Origin: JACXTP01 sp963827905
GTDB lineage: Archaea > Thermoplasmatota > Thermoplasmata > Methanomassiliicoccales > UBA472
DNA: 64,000 nucleotides
Assembly (NCBI GenBank): GCA_963827905.1
Contig: CAWHCB010000007.1
Location: 186,001 to 250,000 of the forward strand
Direction of reading: 5' to 3'
Of the stretch, positions 28,349 through 39,708 are shown in pieces. The position numbers and the translations under genes were made by a program. Position 1 is the stretch's first letter. Every line of letters starts with the position of its first letter. Below the pieces are notes generated by a model. It saw only the letters and a program-made list of their open reading frames with translations, was not told the origin of the DNA and did no database searches.

Positions 28349-30218
28349 ATGTCGAATAAAAAAATTCTTCTTGTCAAACCCTCTGGTAGGCATGGCCTTT
28401 CCTATGCATTCGACCTGATCCCTATTGGAATCGAATACATTGCCGCAATGGTTGAGGACGTCGCAGATGAAGTGACCATCTTGGACCTAGAGATGGAGCA
28501 TCGGCCTTTCGAGGAGGCTTTCAAGGAGTCCTTGACTACCTTTGACCCCGATCTTGTCGCGATAACGATGTCAGCAACGGAGCATGGCGAAGGTCTAAGA
28601 CTCGCGCAGTTGGCAAAGGACCGGGGGGCCGTGACGGTTTTGGGCGGATATCATCCCACCGCCATCCCAGATGAGCTTCTATCGCAGCCACAGGTGGACA
28701 TTATAGTCCGTGGTGAGGGCGAGGTCACCATGCGGGAGCTGCTCATGAAAGGAAGGGCAAATGGCATAGACGGCATCTCATATAAGGACGAGGGATCGGA
28801 TCGTCCATAACCCCGATCGAGCGTTCATTGAGGACCTGGACAGCCTCCCTTTCCCTGCTCGGCATCTTAGGAAGTATGCCTATGGTACCAGGCTGTTGCG
28901 AGATCGTGGTTATGATGTGCTGACGACATCTAGGGGGTGTTGGGGGAGATGCACGTTCTGCTGCGAACCAACCATGAGCAAGAGCCATCAACGCTACCGC
29001 TCTCCTGAGAACGTGATGAAGGAGATATTGGAAATCGTCTCTTTCCACCACGACAAGCCAATTTGTGTGGATATTTCTGACCCTCATTTTATGGGGAGAC
29101 CGGTGCTGGTGGAACAGCTGTGTGACCTCTTGGCACAACATGATCTCGATATTCGTTTTGGCGTCAAGGTACGGGCTGATTCTGTGGCGAAACACCCTGA
29201 GATCATAAGAAAAATGATCGCGGTGGGCATCGAGGGTTTCGAGATGGGTATAGAAAGCCCAAACAGTGACGATATCCTGTCCACTTCAAAGGGCATGAGC
29301 ATCGACGTTCATGTTCAAGCGGTCAACAACATAAAGAGATGGGGTGGGAATGCAGGTGGGACTTTTGTCATTGGTCTCCCCGATCAGACCGAAGAACAGA
29401 TCCTTGGATTCCCAGATTATGCCAAGAAGATAGGCCTTACCAGTTCGGCCTTTGGTGTCGCAACACCATTTCCAGGTACTCAATTCTATGATGATCTGAA
29501 GGCCCAGGGATTGATCTTTGAGGACGACTGGAACCGCTATGATGAGATGCACTCCGTTTTCAAGTCCAAACACATCTCCAGCGCAAGGATCGAGGAGCTT
29601 GCATCCATCTGCATGGCCAGATTCTGGACCATGGACACGTTCATCGAAAAGGAACGGATGCATCTGATAAGAAGTGGGTCTAAAAGGCCGCTCTCCAAAT
29701 TCATTGAAGACCGGGTGCACGAGTTGAGCATCTCGGTTGACATGGGCTCGCAGCTTCAGAACAAGAACCTCGGGAAGCATGTGTTGGCTGTCATAGAGGC
29801 CGCGGCGAATCCCGGTGTGGAGGAATACACGAGAAGGGTGGGTGTGCATAACGTCATCGACATGGCTTTGTTCTTAAGGCTCCTTGGCGAGCAAACGTTG
29901 CAGCTCACAATAAAGAACAAGGGAGTGGCCATTACGAGCTGGATACTTAAGAGCACGAAGGATGCGGTGGAGTATATTCAGATAATCCCAGGGAGAGCAG
30001 AGCGAGATACCATCAGATTAGAACTGGACCTGGTCGATTTCGAGTTCGGGAAGGATTCCGAACGCAACATGATTGGTGACATCCGTATCGTTGGAAAAAT
30101 GATCACCTCAAACCGAGGGGTAAAAAAGCAGCCCAACATGATACGGTTGTTTATGGCAGGTAGCATCGAGTCGTTAATAGGGTATGTAAGAACGCACGGC
30201 CAGACGAGGCAAGATTAG
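28349..30218 (+). CDS. B12-binding domain radical SAM protein (one frameshift)
   Basis: Joined frames give about 623 aa. The N-terminal domain (MSNKKILLVKPSGRHGLSYA ... GAVTVLGGYHPTAIPDELLS) is the Rossmann-type B12-binding domain of BchE/HpnP-like enzymes. After a frame change near 28795, the radical SAM core carries CxxxCxxC in SRGCWGRCTFCCEP, then EGFEMGIESPNSDDILS and GTFVIGLPDQTEEQI. The C-terminal 230 residues are a separate region without a recognised motif. Family members methylate or rearrange unactivated carbons in lipids, chlorophyll precursors or peptides; archaeal tetraether tailoring enzymes belong to it, but nothing here fixes the substrate. Start at ATG 28349; GTG 28337 is an alternative. 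Confidence 0.75.
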
Positions 30219-30270
30219 ATCCATACAAAGCCTCGTCAGATGATTCTCTGGGACCGTGTTCGGAACAGTA

Positions 30271-30289
30271 CGAATCCGACCGGGCCCAC
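30271..30289 (+). repeat. Direct repeat, right copy (putative attR)
   Basis: Identical to 28060-28078, the 3' end of tRNA-Met; isolated here without any other tRNA sequence, 53 nt after the radical SAM stop. Confidence 0.6.
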
Positions 30290-30377
30290 CATTTCATATT
30301 TCGATGTTATCTGGATTTCTGAGCGGTGGGCGAGGAATCGTTATCATCGGCTTATGCCCATATCGCCCTCTGGAAAG

Positions 30378-31320
30378 ATGGGAGAATATGTCTGGGACCT
30401 CGATGCGATGCCGCACATAGAAGGTCGAACTGCCATTGTGACCGGGGCCGCCTCCGGCCTAGGGGCACAGATAACAAGAAAGCTAGCCTCGAACGGTGTG
30501 AACGTGGCCTTGGTGGACATCGATGTTGTCAAGGCAACGATGCTTGCCGACCGGCTCCGAGCCATTTACCCTAATCTGTAGACTTCGAGGTGTTTAGGAT
30601 TGACCTGGGGGACCTTCATACGGTGAAGAGGTTCGTCGATTCGTTTCGGTCCGAGCATGATTCCTTAGACCTCTTGGTGAACAACGCTGGGATCATGGTG
30701 CGCAGCTATGCAAGGACCCAGCAAGGTTTTGAATCCCAATGGGGGATAAACCATCTGGGGCACTTCTCGCTCACTGCTCAACTTCTCGATCTTCTGGTCC
30801 AGAACCAAGGTTCCCGGGTGGTGACCCAGACCAGTATCGTGCACCGAGGTGGCTCCATAGATTTCGACGATATCAACTCCGAGAGGTCGTTCCGTCCCTG
30901 GAGGGCATACAAGCAGAGCAAGCTGGCCACCCTCCTATTCTCACGCGAGCTGCAGAGAAGGTTGGAACTGGCCGAGATCAAATCGCTAATAAGCGTTGCC
31001 TGCCACCCAGGGCTCGTGGACACCGCGCTTTACAGTCAGAGAAGGAAGATGCGCGTTGGGCTAAGGCCATTCATGCATAGCATCGAGAAGGGGCTTTGCC
31101 AGCCTTGCGTGCCTGCCTCGACCCCAGCGTAAGAGGGGGGGAGGTCTATGGACCTGACGGATGGATGCAGTTCAAGGGTCGTCCGGTGAGAGTTCAGCCT
31201 TTGAACAAAGGAAAGGACATGACCCTGGCCAGTAAGGTGTGGGAACTGTCCGAGCGAATGACCGAGGTTGATTTCACTGCTTGTCTGGATAAGGCATCGG
31301 TCAAAATGAGCGTGAGATGA
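30378..31320 (+). CDS. Short-chain dehydrogenase/reductase, retinol-dehydrogenase-like (two frameshifts)
   Basis: Joined frames give about 313 aa. Motifs in order are TGAASGLGAQ (NAD(P) binding), LVNNAGIM, the catalytic pair Y-x-x-x-K in RAYKQSKLATLLF, and CHPGLVDTAL. Frame changes lie near 30575 (then DFEVFRIDLGD) and near 31092 (then ALPALRACLDPSVRGGEVYG). The N-terminal MGEYVWDLDAMPHIEGRTA fits subfamily members that start MG-x-W, so ATG 30378 is preferred over 30354 or 30408. Substrate unknown. It begins immediately beyond the putative attR. Confidence 0.75.
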
Positions 31321-31324
31321 CGGC

Positions 31325-31820
31325 TCATTTCTCCTGAGCGTTCATTTCCACCAATTTTACCACGAAGTCTTCGACCTCTCTTCTCCCAGCCGTCCTCCAA
31401 GGGACCTTTGATGTTCGGCACGTGGACCTTCATACTCCCCACCTTGACCAGGCCCTTGCCTTGAAGATATCTCGTCCATGATGGGCAGGACGTGCTGCCA
31501 GCGGGCGATCTCCTCCTCGGTGGGCATCTTGCCCGTTCTCTTGTCGGGACGAGGTGCACCCTCAGTGGAGAATATTGCATATCTGGTGCCAGATGGCAAC
31601 CTTATCCTCTTCAGGAAGCGGCGCATGCTGCTGATGGGTTTTCCGATGCGCCCGGGCGAGCCGAAAATGTACAAATCGGCAGGAGGAGGTTCCTTGGCGT
31701 TCGCCTCCCTGATGTGATGGACGTTGACCTCAACACCTTTGTTGGCCATGACTCGCCTGAATTCCTCCGCCACCTTGACCCCTTCCCATACTTCGAAACC
31801 TGGAAAAGCTCGATCTTCAT
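31325..31820 (-). CDS. Flavodoxin-like protein (several frameshifts)
   Basis: Frames join to about 165 aa: MKIELFQVSKYGKG, then FRRVMANKGVEVNVHHIREA, ADLYIFGSPGRIGKPISSMR, RYAIFSTEGAPRPDKRTGKM, and the tail IKGPLEDGWEKRVEDFVVKL. Frame changes are near 31785, 31460 and 31395. The FGSPGRIGKPISSM segment is the second FMN loop. The tail matches the intact paralogue at 24103-24561. Gene order with the oxidase at 31862-33185 on the same strand suggests one transcript. Confidence 0.6.
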
Positions 31821-31861
31821 TTCTCTCCCGTGGTTATGATGCTCTTCCGTTGACATATGAT

Positions 31862-33185
31862 TTATTTCCGAGGATGGTCGAACCTTACAGAGCCCTTCCT
31901 TTTTATGAGACCCGCCAGTTGTCGCGCACCTACGATCGACGAGAGCAGACCCACGCCATTGCACCCTAGGTTGTACCATAGGCCTTGGACATTGGGGTCA
32001 GGACCGACCAACCTCAGTCCGTCCGTGGTGTAGCCCATCAGACCGTTCCAACGCATGGACGGGCTCGCGCCCACATCCTCAGGATAGGACCTTTCCATGA
32101 AACCGTGAATGCGGTCGTACACCCCGGATGGGTATTCCTCTATCATGGTCGATGTCCTCCTCTATGATCGTCTGCGGTCCCCCGACCGCGATGAGGTCGT
32201 CCCCCGTGATCCGGTATGGCCTTCTGGTGACGTAGAAATAGGGTTCCTCCTCTGGGTCGCCCTCCTCGTGGAAATAGATGTAGGCGGCGGGCGGGCTTCT
32301 AACCTTCCGCTCATAGGCGACCATGGAGGCCACGAAGCGTCTGAGGGTCTTAGTGACGGTTGGAACCTGGTCGGCCACGATCTCAGGTGGGCGATAACCA
32401 TTGGTGCAGAGCACCAGATCGCTGCACTCCAACCTGTGCTGGACCGATGACACTGTGACCCTAGGCCCCATCTCGATTCGATGCACCATCCTTCCCTCGA
32501 ACGCTCGATAACGTCCTGGGAAGTTATCGACCAGATGTTTGTGGATAAATCCGCACAATCTCCCGCTGTTCACCAGGGAGACGGGAATAGGGTAGGCGGC
32601 CCGGTATCTCTCCTTGGTGTTCAGAAGCAATTGTAATGATGAGGCGTTCTGCGTCGACACCAACCCTCTTAGCTCGCTTGGCACGATTGTCTCCGCCAAG
32701 TGCTCCTTGGCGATCACCAAGGCGCGCAGTGGGGCCCCATAACGCCGGCGCAGCTCCATCTCCTCGAGGTATTTTCCCACCTCTTCCGCGCTAGATAGAC
32801 CGCACCAGACCACCGTATCATATGGGCCGGCATCATACTCTACCTCCTGGCAGAGCTCGCGGAGGTGCCAATAGCCTGATTCCAGAGCGTGGAGTTCTGA
32901 GACGATCGCCGTAGCTTCCATGGTCCTGAGCATGTCGGCGAAACTCCGCTCCATACTTGCTACTCCCTGGCCTCCGTTGCGACCGGACGACCCGTGACCG
33001 ATCCGGTCCCTCTCCAGCAGGGTGACGTTGAGCTCGGTCCTGGTCATAAGATAATATGCGGTGGACATCCCGGCGATGCCGCCTCCAATGATGATGACGT
33101 CCGTTTCCCCGGACCCATCATATCGGCCTATCGGCGGCCTCTCCTCGATCTCATTGATCCAAGGGGAGATGTTGACTTCTTTCAC
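31862..33185 (-). CDS. FAD-dependent oxidoreductase, DadA/glycine oxidase type (one frameshift)
   Basis: About 441 aa after joining 32079-33185 with 31862-32146 near 32140. The Rossmann motif GGGIAGMSTAYYL is near residue 34, followed by LLERDRIGHGSSGRNGGQG (FAD contact region). The C-terminal part includes MRWNGLMGYTTDGLRLVGPD and NLGCNGVGLLSSIVGARQLA, typical of the DAO superfamily, which oxidises amines or amino acids. Substrate unknown. A TATA-like box (aaatataaaac on the minus strand, about 33226-33236) precedes ATG 33185. Confidence 0.75.
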
Positions 33186-33231
33186 ATCGGTTACATGGCT
33201 TGTGCCCTATAACCTGTTAGTGGGTTCTGTT

Positions 33232-33435
33232 TTATATTTGCAGACCGAACCCCTGGGCGAACTGCTCCGTTGTTCTGAATTCTGCCAACAACTGCCCCAC
33301 CTTGGTCTTGATGTTGTGCCCTACCTTTTCTTCTACCTCGTCCTGTAGAACAACGCCAGGCGCCTCAAGCAGGGAAGGAAATTTGGTGAGATGGTCGTCG
33401 GAGCGTCTCCCCTCTTCCCTGGCGTCTATTTCCAA
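33232..33435 (-). CDS. Possible small helical protein (67 aa)
   Basis: A minus-strand frame starting at TTG 33435 (MEIDAREEGRRSDDHLTKFP) with a helical, charged C-terminus (EVEEKVGHNIKTKVGQLLAE). The composition is protein-like, but there is no ATG and no clear ribosome binding site, and the 3' end overlaps the promoter of the next gene. The rest of 33186-33565 holds no other candidate. Confidence 0.3.
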   Translation of the reverse strand: MEIDAREEGRRSDDHLTKFPSLLEAPGVVLQDEVEEKVGHNIKTKVGQLLAEFRTTEQFAQGFGLQI

Positions 33436-33565
33436 TTATTCGAGGCGGGGCGATCGAAAGGCCATGTTCGAGGTTGAGAGATGGGATTCTAAGCCGAGTA
33501 TGGACTTGAGCTCCATTAGGTCAATATCGCCGCTTCGAAGGCATCATTTATGGTCTTGAACCACC

Positions 33566-33841
33566 ATGAACATAATGGCAGGGGAGAGGGAGAGGCGTCA
33601 CATGCAAGAGGTCGAGGAGAGCAAGGAGGACCTGTCCAACGATGAATGGGTGAAGGAGCACTTCGAGGATCTGATACAGCAGTATCCTAGGAAGTGGATC
33701 GTGGTGATGGACCGGAAGGTGGTCACTTCGGGCGGCATCCGTTACTTCGTGGAGAGGAAGGCGAAGCAGATGGCCGACGACAAGGATTACTCCATTTACT
33801 TCATTCCGCCCGACCAGCACCAGGACGGACGTTACCTATGA
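33566..33841 (+). CDS. DUF5678 small protein
   Basis: 91 aa. The segment DEWVKEHFEDLIQQYPRKWIVVMDRKVV is the DUF5678 core, a short domain abundant in archaea and thought to be structural or regulatory. A charged N-terminus (ERERRHMQEVEESKEDL) precedes it. In-frame ATGs at 33566 and 33575 are both possible starts. No nearby gene clarifies its role. Confidence 0.7.
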   Translation: MNIMAGERERRHMQEVEESKEDLSNDEWVKEHFEDLIQQYPRKWIVVMDRKVVTSGGIRYFVERKAKQMADDKDYSIYFIPPDQHQDGRYL

Positions 33842-33967
33842 GAGCCATTGACCTCCAGGTCGATGGTCCCACCGCTGATTGCTTAGAAAGAGGATTTGAT
33901 CTTTGGGGTAGGTTGAATCGTCTATCCATTGGCGGTATTGTACTCGTCCTGAAGTCCGGTTCCATCT

Positions 33968-34813
33968 TATGACATGAGGTTCGACTGAAAAGACCTGGCC
34001 ACCAGCGGTAGGGTTGGGACCTGGTGCATGCCCATCTCATCAAGGACCTTTCTGCAAAGTAGGTGCTTGAGATGCATTGGTCCCTCGCCGCTATTTCCTT
34101 TACCGTCCGGTCGATTTTCTCAAGGTACCCGAGCGCATCGCCCAATACCCTTCTGACCTCGTCCCCATATCTTGGCGCATCCCAGGACCCTAAAAGGACC
34201 TTGACCCCATCGATGCCCAGCAGCCTTTCCACCGACCTCATCGAGGCCGTTGCGTCCTCATAGACCGGCATCTCCCCGACCAAAGGGACCGCGTCCCCGG
34301 TGATGAGGACGCCCTCCTCCCTAAGGAACAGAGATATCGACCCAGATGAGTGGCCCGGGGTATGGATGACCTCCAGGGTCAGGCCATCCCCCAGTTCGAT
34401 CCGATCTCCATCATTCAACGCCCGATCCACCGATACCGAACCTCCCACCAGGCCGTGGAACCCTGGCACAGGACGCTCGGCGAACTGCGTTTCGATGTCC
34501 TCCAGCCACCTTCTCTCCTCGTTATGGATCATCACATCACAGTTGGATGCACCCTTGATGGCCTTGGTGGAACCGATGTGGTCTGGATGTGAGTGGGTCT
34601 GAACGATGGTCCTGATCTCGCTTGGATCATGCCCAAGATACCTCTCAGGTGATCGAATATCATGCCCTCGGACCCGGCCACCCCGGTATCGACCAGGCAG
34701 ACCTTTTCCCCCGAGATGATGTAGCAATAAACGAAACGGTCCAAGGACAAGGTCGGGCTCAAAGGTACCTTGAATGGGATGCGTAGGGCATGGACGTGCT
34801 CGGAGATCTGCAT
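33968..34813 (-). CDS. Metallo-beta-lactamase-fold hydrolase (two frameshifts)
   Basis: About 281 aa when frames are joined near 34640 and 34040. The N-terminus (MQISEHVHALRIPFKVPLSP) leads to LVDTGVAG, then the metal-binding HxHxDH block THSHPDHIGSTKAI, VIHTPGHSSGSISLFL (next metal His) and GDAVPLVGEMPVY (metal Asp). The C-terminal end reads VLDEMGMHQVPTLPLVARSF. Family members hydrolyse thioesters, phosphodiesters or lactones; substrate unknown. Confidence 0.75.
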
Positions 34814-34947
34814 CGGCCGGCGTAAGTGATGTGATTATTAATTTGTGGGGATGCTGACCCTGCTGTTCGTTGAGAATTTCTGTCTCATCTCGATACAAAA
34901 AATGGAGAAAAAGGAGTTTGGATCACTGCATGTCCCTGGGTCTTCCC

Positions 34948-37900
34948 TCACCCCTTCTTTCTTCGGATGATCAGGAAGGCTCCTATCGCGACCCCGGCGA
35001 TCACGGCCAGGACGGCACCGATGAGCAACATGTCCATACCTCCGGACGAGGAATCCATGGCCAGGTCCCCCAGGGACATGTCCCCGTTGACCTCGATGGG
35101 CATCGTCATGTCCTCCATACCGGAGGCGGTGATGGTCAGGTTGTACGCCCCGGGTGGCAAGGAGAGCAGGAACTCCCCTTGGAAGTCGGTAATGGCATAA
35201 TAGCTGCCCGCCCGAACGATATGCGCCCTCTATCGGGTCCCCGTCAGAGTCGACTACCCTTCCAGTGATGGTACCGGTGGTCATGGTGCTGAAGGTCCAG
35301 GAGAAGTTGCCCATCCGGTTGCCGGCGATATCGGTGCCGCCCTGAGCTGAGACCGTGTAGGTGTGGCCAAGGGTCAGGGCGAGGGACACGTTGTATGTCC
35401 TGCCGGACGACGCGTATAGGCTTGCTCGACGCCGTCGACCAGTATCTTCAAGCTGCCCGACTTGGATGTCCTCGTTCAAGCTTACGCTTATGATGCTGCC
35501 GGTGGGCACGGACGTCCCGTTCGGAGAATAGGACGTCACTGCCGGAGCGGCGGAGTCCAGCGTGAAGTTCAACCAGGCGGTCCGCTCCCAGCCCACCAGG
35601 TCCACCGCCTTAAGGGTGAAGTGTACCGGTCCGTCCGATATGTTCAATGTCACATGGTCGGAAGGATAGTTGACCCGGGTCCAATTCACTCCGTCCAGGG
35701 TATAGTTCAACCACCTTATGCCAGAGGGGTCGCTCACCAGATAGAAGACCTGGACCGTCTTGTTGTTGATCATCGCGTCAGCGGTGGGATAGGTGATCTC
35801 CACGTTCGGGTGCAGATATGTCAACACTGAAGTTCACAATATCCTGTCCGATGTTCCCCAACTGGTCATAGCCGCGCACCGTGAGATTGTGCATGCCCTC
35901 GGTCAGCTCAAGGACGACCCATTGCACCAAACCGCGGTCCTGCCATTCCCCGGCGTCCAAACGCACCTCGAAGCGGGTTATGTCCGAACCGCTGTCGAAA
36001 GCGGTCCAGGTGACATTGATATTGGTGATGGTCAGTGTCTGTCCCTCTGCGATGTTGTCTATGTCGATCGAGGGGCCGTTATCATCGGATCTTACGACCA
36101 CTAGGTCGGTAGAGTTCCGACCCACGTTGTCGAACACCCTGACCCTCAATGTGTGCTCGCCCTCCAACAGATTGGTGATGGTCCATGAGGTGTTCTTCCC
36201 GCGATCGTTCCATGCCCCGGCATCTATCTGCACTTCGTATCTGTCCACCCCGAATCCGCTGCTGTCGGAACCGGTCCATTGCAGCAGTATCGAACCGGAG
36301 CTGATCGATGTGTTGTTGGCGGGGCTGGTTATGGAAACGCTCGGGGCGTAAAGATCGACCCCGAAGCTGATGCCTGTCGAGGCCGGGTTGCCCAGACCAT
36401 CGAACGGCCTGGATCTGCACGATATGCGGTCCCTCGACCAGACCGGACGCGATGTAACTGGTCACCCCAGTGACATTGGTCCAAGCGCCTGCATCGATGC
36501 TTATCTCGCAGAGCTCGACCCCTTCGCCAAGGTCCTCTATGGTCCACACGATGTTCACTGAGCTTTCGGCGACCAGTATCCCATTGGCAGGGGAGACGAT
36601 CTCGATCTAGGGGCCCTTCCGTGTCCACGAAGATCTGCAGGTAGTAGATGGCCCAGTTGCCAGCGGTGTCGGTGGCGTTGATCCATACCTGGTTCCAGCT
36701 CTCGGTCATGGACAGGCGTGGTGAAGTGTCGTGTCGGTGGTGTTGGTCCATGGATGGTCGTTTATCCTCACCTTGTAGTACTCCACCGCCGTCGTGGCAT
36801 CACTACCTGACCAGGTCACCACTGCCACGGATTGATTGGTATGGGTGAAGTTGGCTGGCGAAAGGAAAGTTACCACTGGGGCGGTCCGGTCCATATAGAA
36901 CAGGACGGAGACGACCGTGTACAGACCTGCCCGGTCGGTGGCATTCACTTTGACCTGGTGGATCCCCTCAGAAATCGGATGTCCAAAGGTAACTGGTATT
37001 GGTGCCTACGTCCACCCAGGTCGAGGCGCCGTCGAAGCTCAAACCGTATCCGACTATGCCTGAACCATTGTCCCATCCCATCCAGGTTATCTGCGCGGAT
37101 TGGGTGTTCAGGGCGGATCAGGTTCACTGGAGCGGTTATCTGCAGCTCTGGGGCCGAGGAGTCGGCCAAGGGGGAATTGTCCTGCGCTCCCCCAGCAAGG
37201 AGATACGGTGAGTCCACGAATCCGTCCAGGTCGTAATCGGGGGTCAACCAATCGGTCCATAGATTGCCATAATCGCCGGGGGTGCCGGTCGAGTTCCATT
37301 GGTTGGCCGTGGCGGAGGAATCAGATGGCTTGGATGTGGGCGGCGTCATAGGTGTAATCGGCACCGTTGTTGTCTATCAGTGCATTTCCATAGACCTGCA
37401 CTCCAACGCAGTCCTCCAAGGAGATGCCGTAGGATGCACTGCCAGCAATGATGTTCTCGGCAAGGACGCATCCCTCCGATCCATCGAGCAATAGACCGGT
37501 ACCGCAATCCTCTGCGTGGACCTGGAGAACGGACGATCCGTTGGACCAGTAAAGGTAGATGCCAGCGGTGGCGGCATCAGAGATGTTGCCATCGGTAATG
37601 GTGCTATTAGGCGAGCTGGTCAGATAGATGACCGTAGAGCCCACCGTGACAGTCGTTCTGTTGGAGGTTGAGACCTTCGCATCCATCCAGGGCTATCTGG
37701 CTCAGGATCTGCTGTTCGATGTCGTTGAATGATATGGACCCACCGATGCTGTTGAACGCGTATATCCCCCGGTTGCTGTTTCCAGATATGAAATTGTTGA
37801 TGATGGTGCAGTTATCTGATGCGATGAGGCGCAAGGCATCCTGGTCGACATCGATGATGCGATTGTCTGCCACCAGGGTCTGCGGGCTGTTGAGGACGAT

Positions 37901-39514
37901 CATGCCATGCAGGAAATTGGAATAGACCAGGTTGTTCGTGACATTGGTGCCTAGGCACCCGGAGACGTAGACACCGTTGTTGCCGTTAACTCCCACTTCG
38001 TTCGAGTCGACGACGCAATGGTCAGCATTGTTGATGACGACTATGGCGTCCTCCGTGCTGGCGGTTACGTTGTTTCCGGAGATCATCTCATAGTCCGATA
38101 GGAACACCAATATCCCAACGAAACAGGTGTTCAGCCGGTTATGGGAGATCGTGTCCTTCGATGACGATTCGGAATATATCCCAGTGTAACAGTCGATGAT
38201 GTTATTCCCATCGACATTGATCTCAGAACTTGAAACGATCGCGATACCGATGTCGTTGTTGGATAGGTGACAATCCATCACGGAGCAGTCGTCGGAGGAG
38301 AACACCCTGACACCATTCTGCGTGTTCGATGAGAGATCCCCCGATATGATATGACAATCGGTGCAATCATCCATCCTCACTCCGTTCTGACCATTGGCGA
38401 CGCAGGTGGGGCCGGCGGTGACGTTGGTGCACAGGGTGAGCATCATGCCGTTGACCGAGTTGCCCTTGGCCCAGTCCGACCCAAGCTGTGAGTCCGAGCA
38501 GGTGTCCAGGTAGAGCCCGTGGTTATTGTTCTTGTACAATCGGTTCCCATCGGTGCTGATCTTCTGGCTTAGCACCAGGTAAATGCCTGGTTGATCATTG
38601 AAGGAGAAGTTGCCGCCCCGGACCGTTATCCCGTTCAACTGCGCCCCATAGAGCGCATAATTGTTGGCGGTGAAATTGACGTTCTCGATCAGCACATCGT
38701 TCGCGGTCTGGATATCAATGGCTATCGTGTTGTTCGTTCCCGCGTCCCCAGACATGGTGACGTCGTCAGAGCGTATCTGGAAACCGGTCCCGTCATTGTC
38801 CGAGCAGTTGTTGTCCCTGAGCGTCGAGCCGCCGCTGGTCACCAGGCTGATCCCATCGTGGTTCTGATGGCAATAGTTGTCCTCCAACAAGTTGTTCGGT
38901 GAGCTGTTGACCATGATCCCGACGTCGCTCCGATCGCAGGTGTTGTTGTCCACCCGGCACGCGCTGCTCTGCAACCAGATATAGATCCCAGAGAAGGAGT
39001 TGTTGGAACAGGTGTTCTCGGTCACCCTGACCCTCGAACCCTTGCCCACATCCACGCCATGGTTCCTGTTGTCGTGGAGATCGTTACCTTTGACAAGGAT
39101 GTCCTTGCATTCATAGAGGCCGATGCCATCGTAGGCGTCATAGACCTCGCAGCCCTCTATGGTGGCGTTCTCCACTGAGGCCAGATAGATCCCGTCCCCA
39201 GAAGGGATGTAGACATCGTCCGAGGTGTTGTGCACCACGCAGTTCCTGATGACGATGTGATGGTCGATGTTCCTGATCATGATGCCGTTGGACGCATTAT
39301 TGGCGTCGATGATGTAGTTCTCGATGATGAACGGGTCGACGGCGCTGCCCGAACCGGCCCAGCCTTCGGTGTCCGCCATGGATTCCAGTTCAGCGTCGCT
39401 CTCGATGAAGATGGGGTCGTGAGGGGCTGCCTTGACCTCGCTTGGAGCGGAGGCCAATATCAACAAGGATGTTCCGACGACGATCATGACCAGTAACAGC
39501 GCTTTATACCGCAT
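34948..39514 (-). pseudogene. Giant surface protein: beta-helix (NosD-like), Ig-like repeats, C-terminal TM anchor; frame disrupted in the 3' part
   Basis: About 1,520 aa after joining frames. From ATG 39514 there is a signal peptide (ALLLVMIVVGTSLLILASAP) and an intact 600-residue beta-helix (to about 37680) with ENYIIDANNASNGIMIRNID-type rungs. Beyond frame changes near 37680, 37340, 37110, 36960, 36720, 36600, 36390, 35820, 35420 and 35215 come several Ig-like modules (each with G-x-H-x-V/L-x-V-x-x-x-D) and a carboxypeptidase-regulatory-like module. The C-terminus is a TM helix plus RRKKG (GAVLAVIAGVAIGAFLII). The architecture parallels the protein at 4286-7966. A TATA-like element lies at about 39548-39558. 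Likely cell-surface; adhesion or glycan binding is inferred. Confidence 0.7.
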
Positions 39515-39708
39515 GCAAGGCACCTACAGCACTAAAAGAGGTCTAAGTTCTATATATTAAGGGGCCGGGGCGATTTTCAACTTTGATATTACGTTCTGGA
39601 CGTACGGTTTTTTCGCGTTGTTCAAAGGTCAGATCGAGTGTGCAGGGCGATGACGCACCTATCATCGTTCAGGAAAAGAACAAGGATGGTCAGGTGCATG
39701 ATGTCTCT

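Larger units (their letters stand above)
28060..30289. mobile_element. Putative 2.2-kb tRNA-Met-targeted insertion carrying a radical SAM gene
   Basis: The segment is bounded by a perfect 19-bp duplication of the tRNA-Met 3' end, the usual footprint of tyrosine-recombinase integration. It contains a 270-bp AT-rich leader and one gene, a B12-binding radical SAM protein with visibly lower G+C and less biased third positions than neighbours. No integrase is present, so it would have to be mobilised in trans or be a deletion remnant. Confidence 0.45.
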
